From assembly GCA_028823995.1 (NCBI GenBank), contig JAPPFD010000027.1, positions 1 to 64,000 on the forward strand: a DNA stretch of 64,000 nucleotides, written 5' to 3'. Below the pieces are notes generated by a model that was not told the DNA's origin, searched no databases, and saw nothing but the letters and a program-made list of their open reading frames with translations. The stretch is from a bacterium. Its GTDB lineage: Bacteria > Actinomycetota > Acidimicrobiia > Spongiisociales > ZC4RG35. This document shows, in pieces, positions 54,667 to 64,000 of the stretch; the first letter of the stretch is position 1, and each line of letters begins with the position of its first letter. The position numbers and the translations under genes were made by a program.

Positions 54667-55425
54667 ATGCGGATACTGGTGTGCGTCAAGCAGATTCCCG
54701 ACCCGGCCAACCCCTCCCGATTTGATCCGGATACCCATCTGCTGGTCCGCACCGAGGACCAGATCCTCGACGACACCGACCGCTACGGCGTGGAGATGGG
54801 CCTCAGGTTGGCCGAGGCCAACGAGGGAACGGTCACCCTGGTCTCGATGGGTCCGGTGGGCCGCGCCCAGGGCATCCGCCAGGCACTGGCGATGGGCGCC
54901 GACCGGGCAGTGATGATCGAGGACGAGACCCTGGCGGGCGCCGACGCCCTGACCACCGCCCGGGTTCTGGCGGCGGCGACCGAACGCACCGGGTTCGACC
55001 TGGTCATTTGTGGCCCCGAGTCCACCGACGGGTACTCGGGAGTGGTGCCCCAGATGATGGCCGAGCTGCTGGGAGTGGCGGCCCTCACCTACGCCACCGG
55101 AGTGGAGGTCTCCGGCGACCGGGTCACCATCAACCGCCAGACCAGCGCCGGCTACGACGTGGTCACAGCAGACCTTCCCGCCCTGGTCTCGGTGACCGCC
55201 GGGGTGGTGGAGCCCCGCTATCCCACTTTCAGAGGGATAATGCAGGCCAAGCAGAAGCCCACCGAGACCCTGGAAGTCGCCGACCTGGGAGTGGAAGTCT
55301 CGGTCGGCCAGGAGGTGGTTTCGGTGGTCCCCGCGCCGGAACGGGCCGCCGGAGTGGTGGCGGAGGATGAGGGCGAGGGGCATCTTCTCATCCTGGAGAA
55401 GCTCCAGGAAGCGAAGGTCGTCTAG
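54667..55425 (+). CDS. etfB: Electron transfer flavoprotein beta subunit
   Basis: [40 protein letters not shown]. Confidence 0.95.
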   Translation: MRILVCVKQIPDPANPSRFDPDTHLLVRTEDQILDDTDRYGVEMGLRLAEANEGTVTLVSMGPVGRAQGIRQALAMGADRAVMIEDETLAGADALTTARVLAAATERTGFDLVICGPESTDGYSGVVPQMMAELLGVAALTYATGVEVSGDRVTINRQTSAGYDVVTADLPALVSVTAGVVEPRYPTFRGIMQAKQKPTETLEVADLGVEVSVGQEVVSVVPAPERAAGVVAEDEGEGHLLILEKLQEAKVV

Positions 55426-55427
55426 CC

Positions 55428-56381
55428 ATGGCCGAGATCTGGGTCTTCTGCGAAGAGACGGACGGAGCGCCATCCACCCTGGGACTGGAACTTCTGGCCA
55501 AGGCGCGGAGTCTCGGAGAGCCCACCGTTCTCTACGCAGGCGCCGGATCGGCCCAGGCCTGGGAGACCCTGGGAGATCACGGAGCGGCGACGGTGCTCCA
55601 CTTCGACCACGGGGACTCACTGGCGGCTGCGCCGGTGGCGGCGGCCATCGCCGCCCGGGCCGGAGAGCAGGCCCCCGGAATGATCCTCTTCGGACAGGCC
55701 TACACCGACAGGGATGTGGCCGGCCGACTGGCGGTCCGGCTGGGACTGCCGGTCCTGTCCAACGCGGTGGATGTGAACCTCGAGCCCGATGGGACCGCAA
55801 CCACCCGCCACGAGATCTCGGGAGGCGCCGAGATCGCGGTGGCCGCCTTTCGGGCGCCCAGCCCCCACCTGGCGATCGTCCGCCCCAAGTCTTTCCCGGC
55901 CGAGCCGGTCGGCGGGCCGCCCCCCGAGGTGGTCCCGATCGAGCTTCCCGACGTGGGAGGAGCGGGTGCTCTGGTGACCGAGCGACACGCCCGGGAGCGG
56001 CAGGGACCCGACCTGGAGGAGGCGGCCGTGATCGTCTCGGGAGGACGAGGGCTGGGAGCAGCCGAGCACTACTCGCTGATCGAATCCCTTGCCGCCCCGC
56101 TGGGTGCGGCCACCGGCGCCACCCGGGCCATCGTGGACGCCGGATGGGTGCCTTACGCCAAGCAGGTGGGACAGACCGGCAAGACCGTCAAGCCCGATGT
56201 TTACATCGCCTGCGGAATCTCAGGCGCCATGCAGCACCTGGTGGGCATGAAGGACGCCAAGACCATCATCGCCATCAACAAGGACCCCGACGCTCCCATC
56301 TTCACCATCGCCGACCTGGGAATCGTGGGGGACGTCCACAAGGTGATGCCCAAGCTGATCGAGGAGTTGGGCGGCGGCTAG
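55428..56381 (+). CDS. etfA: Electron transfer flavoprotein alpha subunit
   Basis: C-terminal FAD motif [47 protein letters not shown]. Confidence 0.96.
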   Translation: MAEIWVFCEETDGAPSTLGLELLAKARSLGEPTVLYAGAGSAQAWETLGDHGAATVLHFDHGDSLAAAPVAAAIAARAGEQAPGMILFGQAYTDRDVAGRLAVRLGLPVLSNAVDVNLEPDGTATTRHEISGGAEIAVAAFRAPSPHLAIVRPKSFPAEPVGGPPPEVVPIELPDVGGAGALVTERHARERQGPDLEEAAVIVSGGRGLGAAEHYSLIESLAAPLGAATGATRAIVDAGWVPYAKQVGQTGKTVKPDVYIACGISGAMQHLVGMKDAKTIIAINKDPDAPIFTIADLGIVGDVHKVMPKLIEELGGG

Positions 56382-56560
56382 TCCCGGAGCGGACCTGCGG
56401 CCGGGTTCGGCTCCCTGCCCGTCGTTCCCCACTTAGATCCCCAACGCCGAAAAGGCGCGAGGAACCGGCTCGCCGGGCGCCGGAGCTTTATCATCAACTG
56501 GTTATAGAGCTATGACCCCGGCGGACCGGGTGGCCCACATCTGGAAGGAAGGATCTGAAT

Positions 56561-57751
56561 TTGGACGCTGGCAATATCGCTTGGATGGTCACCGCTTCCG
56601 CCCTCGTGCTGTTCATGGTGCCTGGGCTTGCCCTCTTCTACGGCGGCATGGTGAACTCCAAGAACGTAGTGAACATGCTGATGATGAACGTGGTCACCAT
56701 CCCCATCGCCACCATCATCTGGGTGGTGGTCGGGTACTCGCTGGCCTTCGGCGTCACGGCCGGCGATCTGGGCATCATCGGCAACCTGGACAAGGTGGGC
56801 CTGGCCGAACTCGGTGACGAGGAGACGCTTTTCTCGGTCTTCCAGATGATGTTCGCCATCATCACTCCCGCTCTGATAGCCGGCGCCGTGGCAGGGAGGA
56901 TGAAATTCTCCTCGTGGGTGATCTTCGCGGCGCTCTGGTCCCTCCTGATCTATCCCGTGGTGGCCCACTGGGGATTCGCCGGCGACGGCTTGCTGTATTC
57001 CTTCGGAGCGCGCGACTTCGCCGGGGGTCTGGTCATCCACGTCAACTCCGGAGTGGCCGCCCTGGCGCTGATCAGGGTGCTGGGACCCCGGCAGGACTTT
57101 GGAACCGAACACCCCCCGCACTCCCTTCCCCTCACCCTGATCGGTACCGGGATCCTGTGGTTCGGATGGTTCGGGTTCAATGCCGGGTCGGCCCTGGCCG
57201 CCGACGGAGCGGCCATCACCGCCCTGCTCAACACCCAGGTGGGCGCTTCCCTCGGGGCCTTCGGGTGGATGGTCTCCGACTGGACCCGCCATCGCAGGCC
57301 CACCCTGCTGGGCCTGGTCTCCGGAGCGGTGGCGGGACTGGTGGCTATCACTCCGGCCGCCGGGTTCGTCAGCCCCTCGGCGGCGATCGTCATCGGCGCG
57401 GCCGGCGGGTACATCTGCTCGCTGGTGGTGGGGCTCAAGGAGAGGTTCGGTTACGACGACTCCCTGGACGTGGTGGGGATCCACATGGTGGGTGGGGTGA
57501 TCGGCTCGGTGCTCACCGGGGTGTTCTCCTCGACGGCGTACGGCGAATTCGACGGCCTCATCTACGGAGGCGCCGGCTTCTTCGGCAAGCAGTTGGTGGG
57601 GGTGGTGGCCGTGATCGCCTTCAGCTTTGTCGCCACCTGGATCCTGGCCAAGGTCCTGGACAGGACCATCGGCCTGCGCGCCGCCCGCGAGGATGAGATC
57701 ATCGGCCTGGACATCGCCCAGCACGGCGAGGACGCCTACTGGATCCGCTAG
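56561..57751 (+). CDS. amt: Ammonium transporter
   Basis: MVPGLALFYGGMVNSKNVVNMLMM, DFAGGLVIHVNSGVAALA; start likely TTG 56561. Confidence 0.95.
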   Translation: MDAGNIAWMVTASALVLFMVPGLALFYGGMVNSKNVVNMLMMNVVTIPIATIIWVVVGYSLAFGVTAGDLGIIGNLDKVGLAELGDEETLFSVFQMMFAIITPALIAGAVAGRMKFSSWVIFAALWSLLIYPVVAHWGFAGDGLLYSFGARDFAGGLVIHVNSGVAALALIRVLGPRQDFGTEHPPHSLPLTLIGTGILWFGWFGFNAGSALAADGAAITALLNTQVGASLGAFGWMVSDWTRHRRPTLLGLVSGAVAGLVAITPAAGFVSPSAAIVIGAAGGYICSLVVGLKERFGYDDSLDVVGIHMVGGVIGSVLTGVFSSTAYGEFDGLIYGGAGFFGKQLVGVVAVIAFSFVATWILAKVLDRTIGLRAAREDEIIGLDIAQHGEDAYWIR

Positions 57752-57867
57752 GAATTGCGGAATAGCCACTACCCCCATTGCCGTTAAGGAAACGGCGGGG
57801 GACTTCCATTAGAGTTGACCGCCGGTCCGGGGACGAACCCGGACAGAGAGCCACAAGGAGGAACTCG

Positions 57868-58359
57868 ATGACCGTTATCGACGATCTGCTCGCAAACAAC
57901 GCCGGCTATGCGGAGAGCTTCGACAAGGGCGAACTGCCCCTGCCCCCCGGGCTGGGCCTGGCCGTGGTTGCGTGCATGGACGCACGCCTGGACACACACA
58001 GCCTGCTGGGGATCGCCGAAGGCGATGCTCACGTCATCCGGAACGCCGGTGGCGTGGTCACCGACGACGCCATCCGCTCTTTGACCATCTCCCAACGCCT
58101 GCTGGGCACGACGGCGATCATGCTCATTCACCACACCGACTGCGGGATGCTGACCTTCCGCGACGACGACGTGAAGGACGCCATCACGGCCGACACCGGC
58201 CTGCGGCCGGCCTTCGCGCTGGAGGCTTTCGGTGACCTTGACGATGACGTGAGACAGTCGATGGCGCGGATCCAGGCAAGCCCGTTCGTTCCCAACAAGG
58301 GCGACGTTCGCGGCTTCGTGTACGACTGCGCCACCGGGAGGCTGAACGAGGTCACCTGA
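57868..58359 (+). CDS. Beta-class carbonic anhydrase
   Basis: VACMDARLDTHSLLGI, HVIRNAGGVVTDDAIRSL, IHHTDCGM; AGGAGG SD. Confidence 0.94.
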   Translation: MTVIDDLLANNAGYAESFDKGELPLPPGLGLAVVACMDARLDTHSLLGIAEGDAHVIRNAGGVVTDDAIRSLTISQRLLGTTAIMLIHHTDCGMLTFRDDDVKDAITADTGLRPAFALEAFGDLDDDVRQSMARIQASPFVPNKGDVRGFVYDCATGRLNEVT

Positions 58360-58468
58360 CCCTGCCTCCCCGCAGGAGGTAGATCCATTCCCGCAGGCGG
58401 CGGGACTTCGGTTCCTTCACGGAGGGAGGGGTGGGGGCTCTCGGGGCGTCCCGATGCTATGTTGACGC

Positions 58469-59035
58469 GTGATGGCCCTGTTCGTGACGGCCCGGGAACG
58501 TCGCCTGTGGCTCTGGGCCTTGGCGGCGGCGGTAGCTATCTACTCGACCCTTGGCCTGACGGGGACCCTGGCCCGGCGGACCAGCGAGGGCGATCCACTC
58601 GACGTCTTCCTGTTCTTCTTCGTGATGGGCCTCCTGGCGTTGACCGTGCTGGCCTACGGCCTTCAGATCCGGCCGCGAGGCGTCGAGATCGGGGTCCTGC
58701 TGGGGATTGCCGTGGTCTATTTCATGCTGTTCGCCCGGATGACGCTGGCCGAGCGAACTCATCTCATCGAATACAGCGTGCTGGCCACCTTCATACGCGA
58801 GGCGCTCTGGGAACGGAGGAACGGGGGTCGACGCATGCCCTCACCCGGCCTCCTCGCCATCCTGACGACCACCCTGGTGGGAACCGTCGACGAATACCTC
58901 CAGGTGTTCATTCCCAGCCGGGTGTTCGACCCCATCGACATACTGTTCAACTTCCTGGCGGCCGTGATGACCGTCGCGGCCCTGGCGACCTTGTCCTGGA
59001 TCCGAAGACGCACCCTGTCCCGCCCCGCCGGGTGA
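58469..59035 (+). CDS. VanZ-like membrane protein
   Basis: ERTHLIEYSVLA...LVGTVDEYLQVFIPSRVFDPIDILFNFLAAVM. Confidence 0.8.
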   Translation: MMALFVTARERRLWLWALAAAVAIYSTLGLTGTLARRTSEGDPLDVFLFFFVMGLLALTVLAYGLQIRPRGVEIGVLLGIAVVYFMLFARMTLAERTHLIEYSVLATFIREALWERRNGGRRMPSPGLLAILTTTLVGTVDEYLQVFIPSRVFDPIDILFNFLAAVMTVAALATLSWIRRRTLSRPAG

Positions 59036-59102
59036 GGACCGGACCTCACCCGGAACACCCCTTTCGGGCACAGTTGGCAGGGATGGTCCGCCTATCCTTC
59101 AC

Positions 59103-59387
59103 ATGAAGGAATCTGACATGGGAGGTGGTATGACGAAAGCCAGCCAACGATCGGCCCTCCGGGAGGCGGGATTCACCAAGCCCCAGACAAATGCTCTGGC
59201 CATGGCTTTGGAGCCGCTGGCGACCAAGGAAGACCTGCTGGCATTAAAGGAAGACGTGAAAGGCGACCTGGCAGTGCTCCGCGGTGACGTGACAGAGATC
59301 CGCATTGACATTCGGTGGATGAAATGGGTGGGAGGGGCCATCGGCCTGACAGTCCTCGCCGAACTGGTCAGCGGCCTTTTCTCTTAG
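59103..59387 (+). CDS. Hypothetical coiled-coil protein with C-terminal TM anchor
   Basis: KEDLLALKEDVKGDLAVLRGDVTEIRIDIRWMKWVGGAIGLTVLAELVSGLFS; start uncertain. Confidence 0.6.
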   Translation: MKESDMGGGMTKASQRSALREAGFTKPQTNALAMALEPLATKEDLLALKEDVKGDLAVLRGDVTEIRIDIRWMKWVGGAIGLTVLAELVSGLFS

Positions 59388-59398
59388 TCCATCGGGCC

Positions 59399-59443
59399 CG
59401 GACATCGCCCGGCAAGGCGAGGACGCCTGCCGGATCCGCTGAG
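59399..59443 (+). pseudogene. Relic of amt 3' end
   Basis: GGACATCGCCCGGCAAGGCGAGGACGCCTGCCGGATCCGCTGA matches the amt terminus (57709-57751) with 4 mismatches in 41 nt; encodes DIARQGEDACRIR* vs DIAQHGEDAYWIR*. Confidence 0.75.
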
Positions 59444-59452
59444 AGCCGGAAC

Positions 59453-60613
59453 CTAATCCAGGAACTCGTCGAGCCCGATGGTGAACCGATGGTGGCGGAT
59501 CTTGGAGAGCGCCTTGCGCTCCATCTGTCGGATGCGCTCCTTGGTCACCCGGAACTGGCGGGAGAGTTCCCCCAGCGTCCACACCCGCCCGTCCTCCAGC
59601 CCGAACCTGAGCCTCAGGATCTCCTGTTCCCGGTCTCTCAGGTTCTTCAGCACATGGGCCAGGTACCTCTGCAGGAAAGCCAGGGTGGCGGCGTCCAACG
59701 GGTCCTTGGCGTTGAGGTCCTCCACCAGATCGCCCACCGTGGTGCCGTCGTCTTCGGATCCCACCGGGTCCTGCAGGGAGATGGGACGCTGTGACAGCCT
59801 CACCATCCGCTCCACCACCTCCGGCCCGACCTCCAAGCGGGCGGCCAACTCGGCGGTGGTGGGCGGCCGTCCATGTTTCTGAGTGAGTTCCCGGCGGGCG
59901 TCGTTGAGCGGCGGTATCAGAGCGGCCAGGTAGGCGGGGACCCTGATCAGCCGGGACTGCTCTGAGAACATCTTGATCATGGGTTGTCTGATCCACCAGA
60001 CCGCGTAGGTGGAGAACCGAAAGCCCTTGCGGTGGTCGAAACGCTGGGCGGCTTTCATGAGCCCGAGGTTCCCCTCCTGGATCAGATCCAGCAGGAGCGC
60101 TCCGTTCATGGAACCGAAGGTCTTGCGGGCGATGGACACCACCAGCCGCAGGTTGGACTCGACCATGCTGTTGTACGCCCTCTCCCCCTGCTCAACCCGC
60201 TTCTTGAGATCGCGTCGCTCCCCGGCCGACAGCCCCTTTTCTGCCAGTTTCTCCCCCGCCCGGACGCCGCTCTCGATCTGCACGGCCAACTCCACCTCCT
60301 GTTCGGGGGTGAGCAGCGCGTAGCGCCCGATCTCCCTCAGGTACTGGGTAACCGGGTCGCCCGGGGCCTCGGCCGGAGAGGACCCCGGCCGGTCTCGCCT
60401 TCCCCCCACATCCTCCACCTCCTCCACGACCCGGATGCCCTCCTGCGAAAGCCGGTTCATCAGGTTGATCCATCTTCCCTCCTCTTCCTGCGACTCCTCG
60501 TCGAACTCGTCGAGATCGGCCATCAGTTCGGAAACGGTCAGGAACCCCCGCTGGCGGCCACGGCGAAGGATGGTCCCCATCCAGGCCTCGAAGCCCCCTC
60601 CCTTCGGGCTCAT
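59453..60613 (-). CDS. rpoD: Primary RNA polymerase sigma factor
   Basis: Region 1.1-like N-terminus, DLIQEGNLGLMKAAQRFDHRKGFRFSTYAVWWIRQ, region 4; coupled to dnaG. Confidence 0.94.
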   Translation of the reverse strand: MSPKGGGFEAWMGTILRRGRQRGFLTVSELMADLDEFDEESQEEEGRWINLMNRLSQEGIRVVEEVEDVGGRRDRPGSSPAEAPGDPVTQYLREIGRYALLTPEQEVELAVQIESGVRAGEKLAEKGLSAGERRDLKKRVEQGERAYNSMVESNLRLVVSIARKTFGSMNGALLLDLIQEGNLGLMKAAQRFDHRKGFRFSTYAVWWIRQPMIKMFSEQSRLIRVPAYLAALIPPLNDARRELTQKHGRPPTTAELAARLEVGPEVVERMVRLSQRPISLQDPVGSEDDGTTVGDLVEDLNAKDPLDAATLAFLQRYLAHVLKNLRDREQEILRLRFGLEDGRVWTLGELSRQFRVTKERIRQMERKALSKIRHHRFTIGLDEFLD

Positions 60614-62472
60614 CGCAGGTCTCCGGTCAACTCCTGGCGCCGGCGCTCCAGTTCCACCACCTGTGCGAGGAGCCGGGGGCGTTGGGGATCGTCGGCGGCC
60701 AGCGACCGCATCCGCGCTCCGATGGCGTCCATCTCCCGGCGCAGCGCCGCTCCCCGGCACCGGATGACCAGCGGCCTCGGGTCGCCGGGCTCCGAACCTT
60801 CGGCTGAGATCGCCAGCAACTCCCGGTCCACCTCACCGGGAGAGCGCTCCTGCTCCGATGGATCGGAAGGGCCCTCCTCCCTCCATGCGATCGGCGTGGG
60901 CTGGCCGATCGGAGTGACCCGCCAGTCGGCTTCCACCTGCTGGAATGCCTGACGGTAGAGGTCCTGGCCGAACAGGGTGCTGTCCACCTCCAGTTCCCGG
61001 AGCGCCGGGTGGTTGGCCAGCACCGCCTTGAGAAGCTCACGCTCCACGGCCGATCCCCTGTGAGCATGCCGGTCCCTGACCCGGGGCGCCGAAGCCGCGG
61101 AAGTGTCCGGCCGCCTCGTCCCCGTTCTGCCCGTTCTCCCGGCTCTGCCCGTTCTCCCCGCTCCCCTTGCTCCGCGGCGCACCACGGCCTGGATCTCGGA
61201 GAGGCCTGCACCGGTCATTCGCGACAGGGTCCGTTCGTACTCGGCCCTGGTGGCCTGGTCGGCCACCGCGGCCAGGAGCGGACCCAACTCGTTCACCGCC
61301 CGGGCGCGGGACTCCGGGTCGGTGAGATCCACTCCCGCCAGCCGCCTCTCCATGCGGTACTGGAGAGCCGGACGGGAGTCGTCCACGGCCTGGCGGACCT
61401 CCTCCAAGCGGGACTCCTGCAACAGGTCGGCCGGGTCCTTCCCGTCGGGCAACTCGGCCACCCGCAGGTCAAGACGGCGCCCGCTCCGGCGGCTCACCCG
61501 CTCGCCTCTCAGCACCGCGTCGGAGCCCGCCCGGTCGGCGTCGAAGGCCAGGACGATCCGCTGTCCCAGGCGGCTCAGCACCTCGAGGTGGTCCTCTCCC
61601 AGGGCGGTCCCGCAGGTGGCGACCGCCGACTCCATCCCGGCCTGGTGCATGGCGATCACGTCGGTGTACCCCTCCACCACCACCGCCCGATCGGACCGGC
61701 TGATCTCCCTGCGGGCCAGGTGGAGGCCGTAGAGAAGCCTCGATTTGCGATAGAGGGGCGTCTCCGGCGAGTTGAGGTACTTCGGCCCGTCGCCGCTCAT
61801 CAGCCGGGCGCCGAATCCCACCGGATCCCCCCGCAGGTCGTGGATGGGAAACATGATGCGTCCCCAGAAGCGGTCCCGGACCCCGTCGTCGCCGGGACCC
61901 CTGTCCCATCCGCGCCGCACCGCCAATCCGGCCCGCTCCATCACCGAGTTGGACACCCCCGCCGATCGCAGTTCGGTCCCCAGAGACGGCTCTTCGGCGG
62001 GCGAGAAGCCCAGGCCGAACTTCTCGATGAGCGCCCGGTCATAGCCCCGGGACCGCAGGTAGGCGCGGGCGGGGCCCGCATCGGCGGCGGAAAGAAGCCT
62101 TCGGGTGTAGAAGTCGACCGCCCGGCGCATCACGTCCACCAGGCGCTCGCGCTCGGCGGCCCTCTTCCCGTCTCCCGGCCGGTGGGTTAAGACGATGCCG
62201 GCCTGTCTGGCCAGGGCCTGAAGGGCGTCGGGAAAGGAGAGGCCCTGGGTCTCCTGCACCAGGGTGAACACGTCCCCGCCCTTGTGGCAGCCGAAGCAGT
62301 AGAACAGTCCCCTCGCCGGGTCGATGGAGAGAGAGGGCGTCTTCTCCTGGTGAAACGGGCAGAGTGCGGTAAAGCTCCGGCCCGACCGCTTCACCTTGGT
62401 GATGGCCGCGAACTGCTCCACCAGGTTGACCGCCGCTCGGACCCGCTCCCGGTCGTCATCCCCCCTAACCAT
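60610..62472 (-). CDS. dnaG: DNA primase
   Basis: CPFHQEKTPSLSIDPARGLFYCFGCHKGGDVF zinc finger; VVVEGYTDVIAMHQAG, AFDADRAGSDA TOPRIM. Confidence 0.96.
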   Translation of the reverse strand: MVRGDDDRERVRAAVNLVEQFAAITKVKRSGRSFTALCPFHQEKTPSLSIDPARGLFYCFGCHKGGDVFTLVQETQGLSFPDALQALARQAGIVLTHRPGDGKRAAERERLVDVMRRAVDFYTRRLLSAADAGPARAYLRSRGYDRALIEKFGLGFSPAEEPSLGTELRSAGVSNSVMERAGLAVRRGWDRGPGDDGVRDRFWGRIMFPIHDLRGDPVGFGARLMSGDGPKYLNSPETPLYRKSRLLYGLHLARREISRSDRAVVVEGYTDVIAMHQAGMESAVATCGTALGEDHLEVLSRLGQRIVLAFDADRAGSDAVLRGERVSRRSGRRLDLRVAELPDGKDPADLLQESRLEEVRQAVDDSRPALQYRMERRLAGVDLTDPESRARAVNELGPLLAAVADQATRAEYERTLSRMTGAGLSEIQAVVRRGARGAGRTGRAGRTGRTGTRRPDTSAASAPRVRDRHAHRGSAVERELLKAVLANHPALRELEVDSTLFGQDLYRQAFQQVEADWRVTPIGQPTPIAWREEGPSDPSEQERSPGEVDRELLAISAEGSEPGDPRPLVIRCRGAALRREMDAIGARMRSLAADDPQRPRLLAQVVELERRRQELTGDLR

Positions 62473-62478
62473 GGGCTG

Positions 62479-63345
62479 TCATCCTAGCCCGGCCGGCGCC
62501 GCGGTGAAGGCCAGTTCCAGTCCGATCTCGTCCCCCACATTGGCCACGAAGGGGACCGAAGGAATGTTCAGACCGAAGTCCGAGCGCAGCACCGTGGTCG
62601 AGGCCAGCCCCACCAACCGCTCGTCGGCGTCCCACCGGGCGACGACCGTGAAGGTGACCGCCCGGGTGATGTCTCGCACCGTCAGGTCGCCCGCCACCGA
62701 GAAGCTGTATTCGCCTCCTGCCTCCGCCGCGCCCGACAGACCGGTGATCCCGGTGGGGCTGAAGGTGATGAACTCGTACTGCTCGGCGGCCAGGATCGGG
62801 CCCCGGATGGCCCGGTCCCGGTTGCCGGAGTCGGTGGCAAAGGTCCGGGCGTTGATGAGGATCTCCCCCATCTGCGAGCGCGACAGGTCGGAGACGTCCA
62901 CCCTCACCCTCCCCACCACCTCGGTGGTAACCCCCACCACCGTGAACGGCTCGCCCCGGAGGTCCTCATAGATCGAAAAGCGCGCCTCGGTGCCCTCCGA
63001 CAACTCCAGTTCCACCACATCCGCCGACTCGATGGGCTCCTCGATTGCCTCCTCTTCGGGGGCCTCCTCGGCGTCCTCGGCCCCGGACGGCTCGGGGGCG
63101 GGTTGAGTGGGAGGAGCCTCGGCCTCGCCATCGCCGCCCTCCCCGTCGTCTGCAGGCGCCGCCGTGGTGGCGGGAGCCTCCTCGGTCGTCTCGGTCGTCT
63201 CGGTTGCGGCCGCTGGCTCGGCTGTGATAGGGGGAGCGGTCACCGGGGTGGGGTCGCCCACGTTCCCGGCCACGTAGAACCAGATCACCCCCGCCAACGC
63301 GGCGGCGACCACCGCCAGCGCGCCGACCAGGGCTTTGCGGCTCAC
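62479..63345 (-). CDS. YceI-family protein with N-terminal TM anchor and acidic/Thr-rich linker
   Basis: RDRAIRGPILAAEQYEFITFSPTGI; GDLTVRDITRAVTFTV; LRSDFGLNIPSVPFVANVGDEIGLELAF. Confidence 0.88.
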   Translation of the reverse strand: MSRKALVGALAVVAAALAGVIWFYVAGNVGDPTPVTAPPITAEPAAATETTETTEEAPATTAAPADDGEGGDGEAEAPPTQPAPEPSGAEDAEEAPEEEAIEEPIESADVVELELSEGTEARFSIYEDLRGEPFTVVGVTTEVVGRVRVDVSDLSRSQMGEILINARTFATDSGNRDRAIRGPILAAEQYEFITFSPTGITGLSGAAEAGGEYSFSVAGDLTVRDITRAVTFTVVARWDADERLVGLASTTVLRSDFGLNIPSVPFVANVGDEIGLELAFTAAPAGLG

Positions 63346-64000
63346 AGTCCCAGGTGCTCCACCAGGTAGGGGTACAACCGGTCGGCGCTCACCCGGTCCT
63401 GGTGCATGGTGTCGCGGTGGCGGACCGTCACCGACTGGTCATCCAGCGAGTCGAAGTCATAGGTGACGCACAGCGGCGTGCCGATCTCGTCCTGCCGGCG
63501 GTAACGGCGCCCTATCGACTGGGTTATGTCGAACTCCACCGACATCCTCCTGCTCAGGTCGTCGGCGATCCGCGAGGCCGGCTCCACCAACGCCGGCTTC
63601 CGGGAGAGAGGAAGAACCGCCGCCTTGTAGGGCGCCAGGCGCGCATCGAGCCCCAGCACCACCCGTTCGGAGCCCCGGACCTGTTCGGTCCGGTAGGCGT
63701 CTATCAGGAAGGCAAAGGTGGTGCGGGTGGCGCCCGCGGCCGGCTCTATCACGTAGGGGACCACCCGGGTGCCGGTGGCAGGGTCGAAATAGCTCAGGTC
63801 CTCCCCGGAGTGCTCGGTGTGCTGTCTGAGGTCGAAGTCGGTCCGGTTGGCGATCCCCTCCAACTCGTCCCACCCCCACGAGAACCGGTACTCCACGTCG
63901 ACCGTCTCCACCGAGTAGTGCGACAACTCGTCGTCGCCGTGGGGACGGATCCGCAGGTTGTCGGGGTTCATCCCCAGGTCCAGGTACCAGCGCCGCCGGG
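63342..64000 (-). CDS. glyS: Glycyl-tRNA synthetase (C-terminal part, truncated by window end)
   Basis: HYSVETVDVEYRFSWGWDELEGIANRTDFDLRQHTEHSGEDLSYFD; YVIEPAAGATRTTFAFL; open at 64000. Confidence 0.92.
   Translation of the reverse strand, partial: RRRWYLDLGMNPDNLRIRPHGDDELSHYSVETVDVEYRFSWGWDELEGIANRTDFDLRQHTEHSGEDLSYFDPATGTRVVPYVIEPAAGATRTTFAFLIDAYRTEQVRGSERVVLGLDARLAPYKAAVLPLSRKPALVEPASRIADDLSRRMSVEFDITQSIGRRYRRQDEIGTPLCVTYDFDSLDDQSVTVRHRDTMHQDRVSADRLYPYLVEHLGL

Noticed and set aside
56510-57778. 422-aa minus-strand ORF opposite amt
   Set aside because: Gly/His/Asp-rich antisense artefact; amt on the + strand is unambiguous.

Overview
This is a 64 kb high-GC window from an actinobacterial chromosome, probably Acidimicrobiia-like (inferred from the WhiB protein, F420 biosynthesis genes, a DUF5719-type protein and housekeeping gene order). 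Most of it is dense core genome: pgi/DUF5719-like/glycosyltransferase, fbiA-fbiB, a biotin-dependent acyl-CoA carboxylase, a branched-chain amino-acid ABC transporter, sigma factors, the full F1Fo ATP synthase operon, glyA-cdd-ftsY, smc-mutM-rnc-plsX-rpmF, coaD-rsmD-recG, rpmB, a nucleoside salvage cluster, etfBA, amt, carbonic anhydrase, rpoD-dnaG, YceI, and the 3' part of glyS. One tRNA (Val, TAC) is visible, and no CRISPR or rRNA. The points most worth a second look are: (1) an ECF sigma factor fused to a low-molecular-weight phosphatase/ArsC-like domain whose catalytic Cys, Arg and Asp all appear lost, next to a single-TM protein gene; (2) a WhiB7-like regulator (AT-hook) preceded by a TATAAT box, a candidate uORF and an intrinsic-terminator hairpin about 20 nt before the start codon, which looks like an antibiotic-responsive attenuator; (3) a lower-GC accessory island with a coupled DUF4268/PD-(D/E)XK-like pair; (4) a LivH permease with an extra N-terminal exported domain; (5) a short relic of the amt 3' end 1.7 kb downstream of amt; (6) clustered TGTCACC repeats beside the tRNA resembling an IS end. 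All calls come from reading the sequence and the supplied ORF translations; no database search was run.
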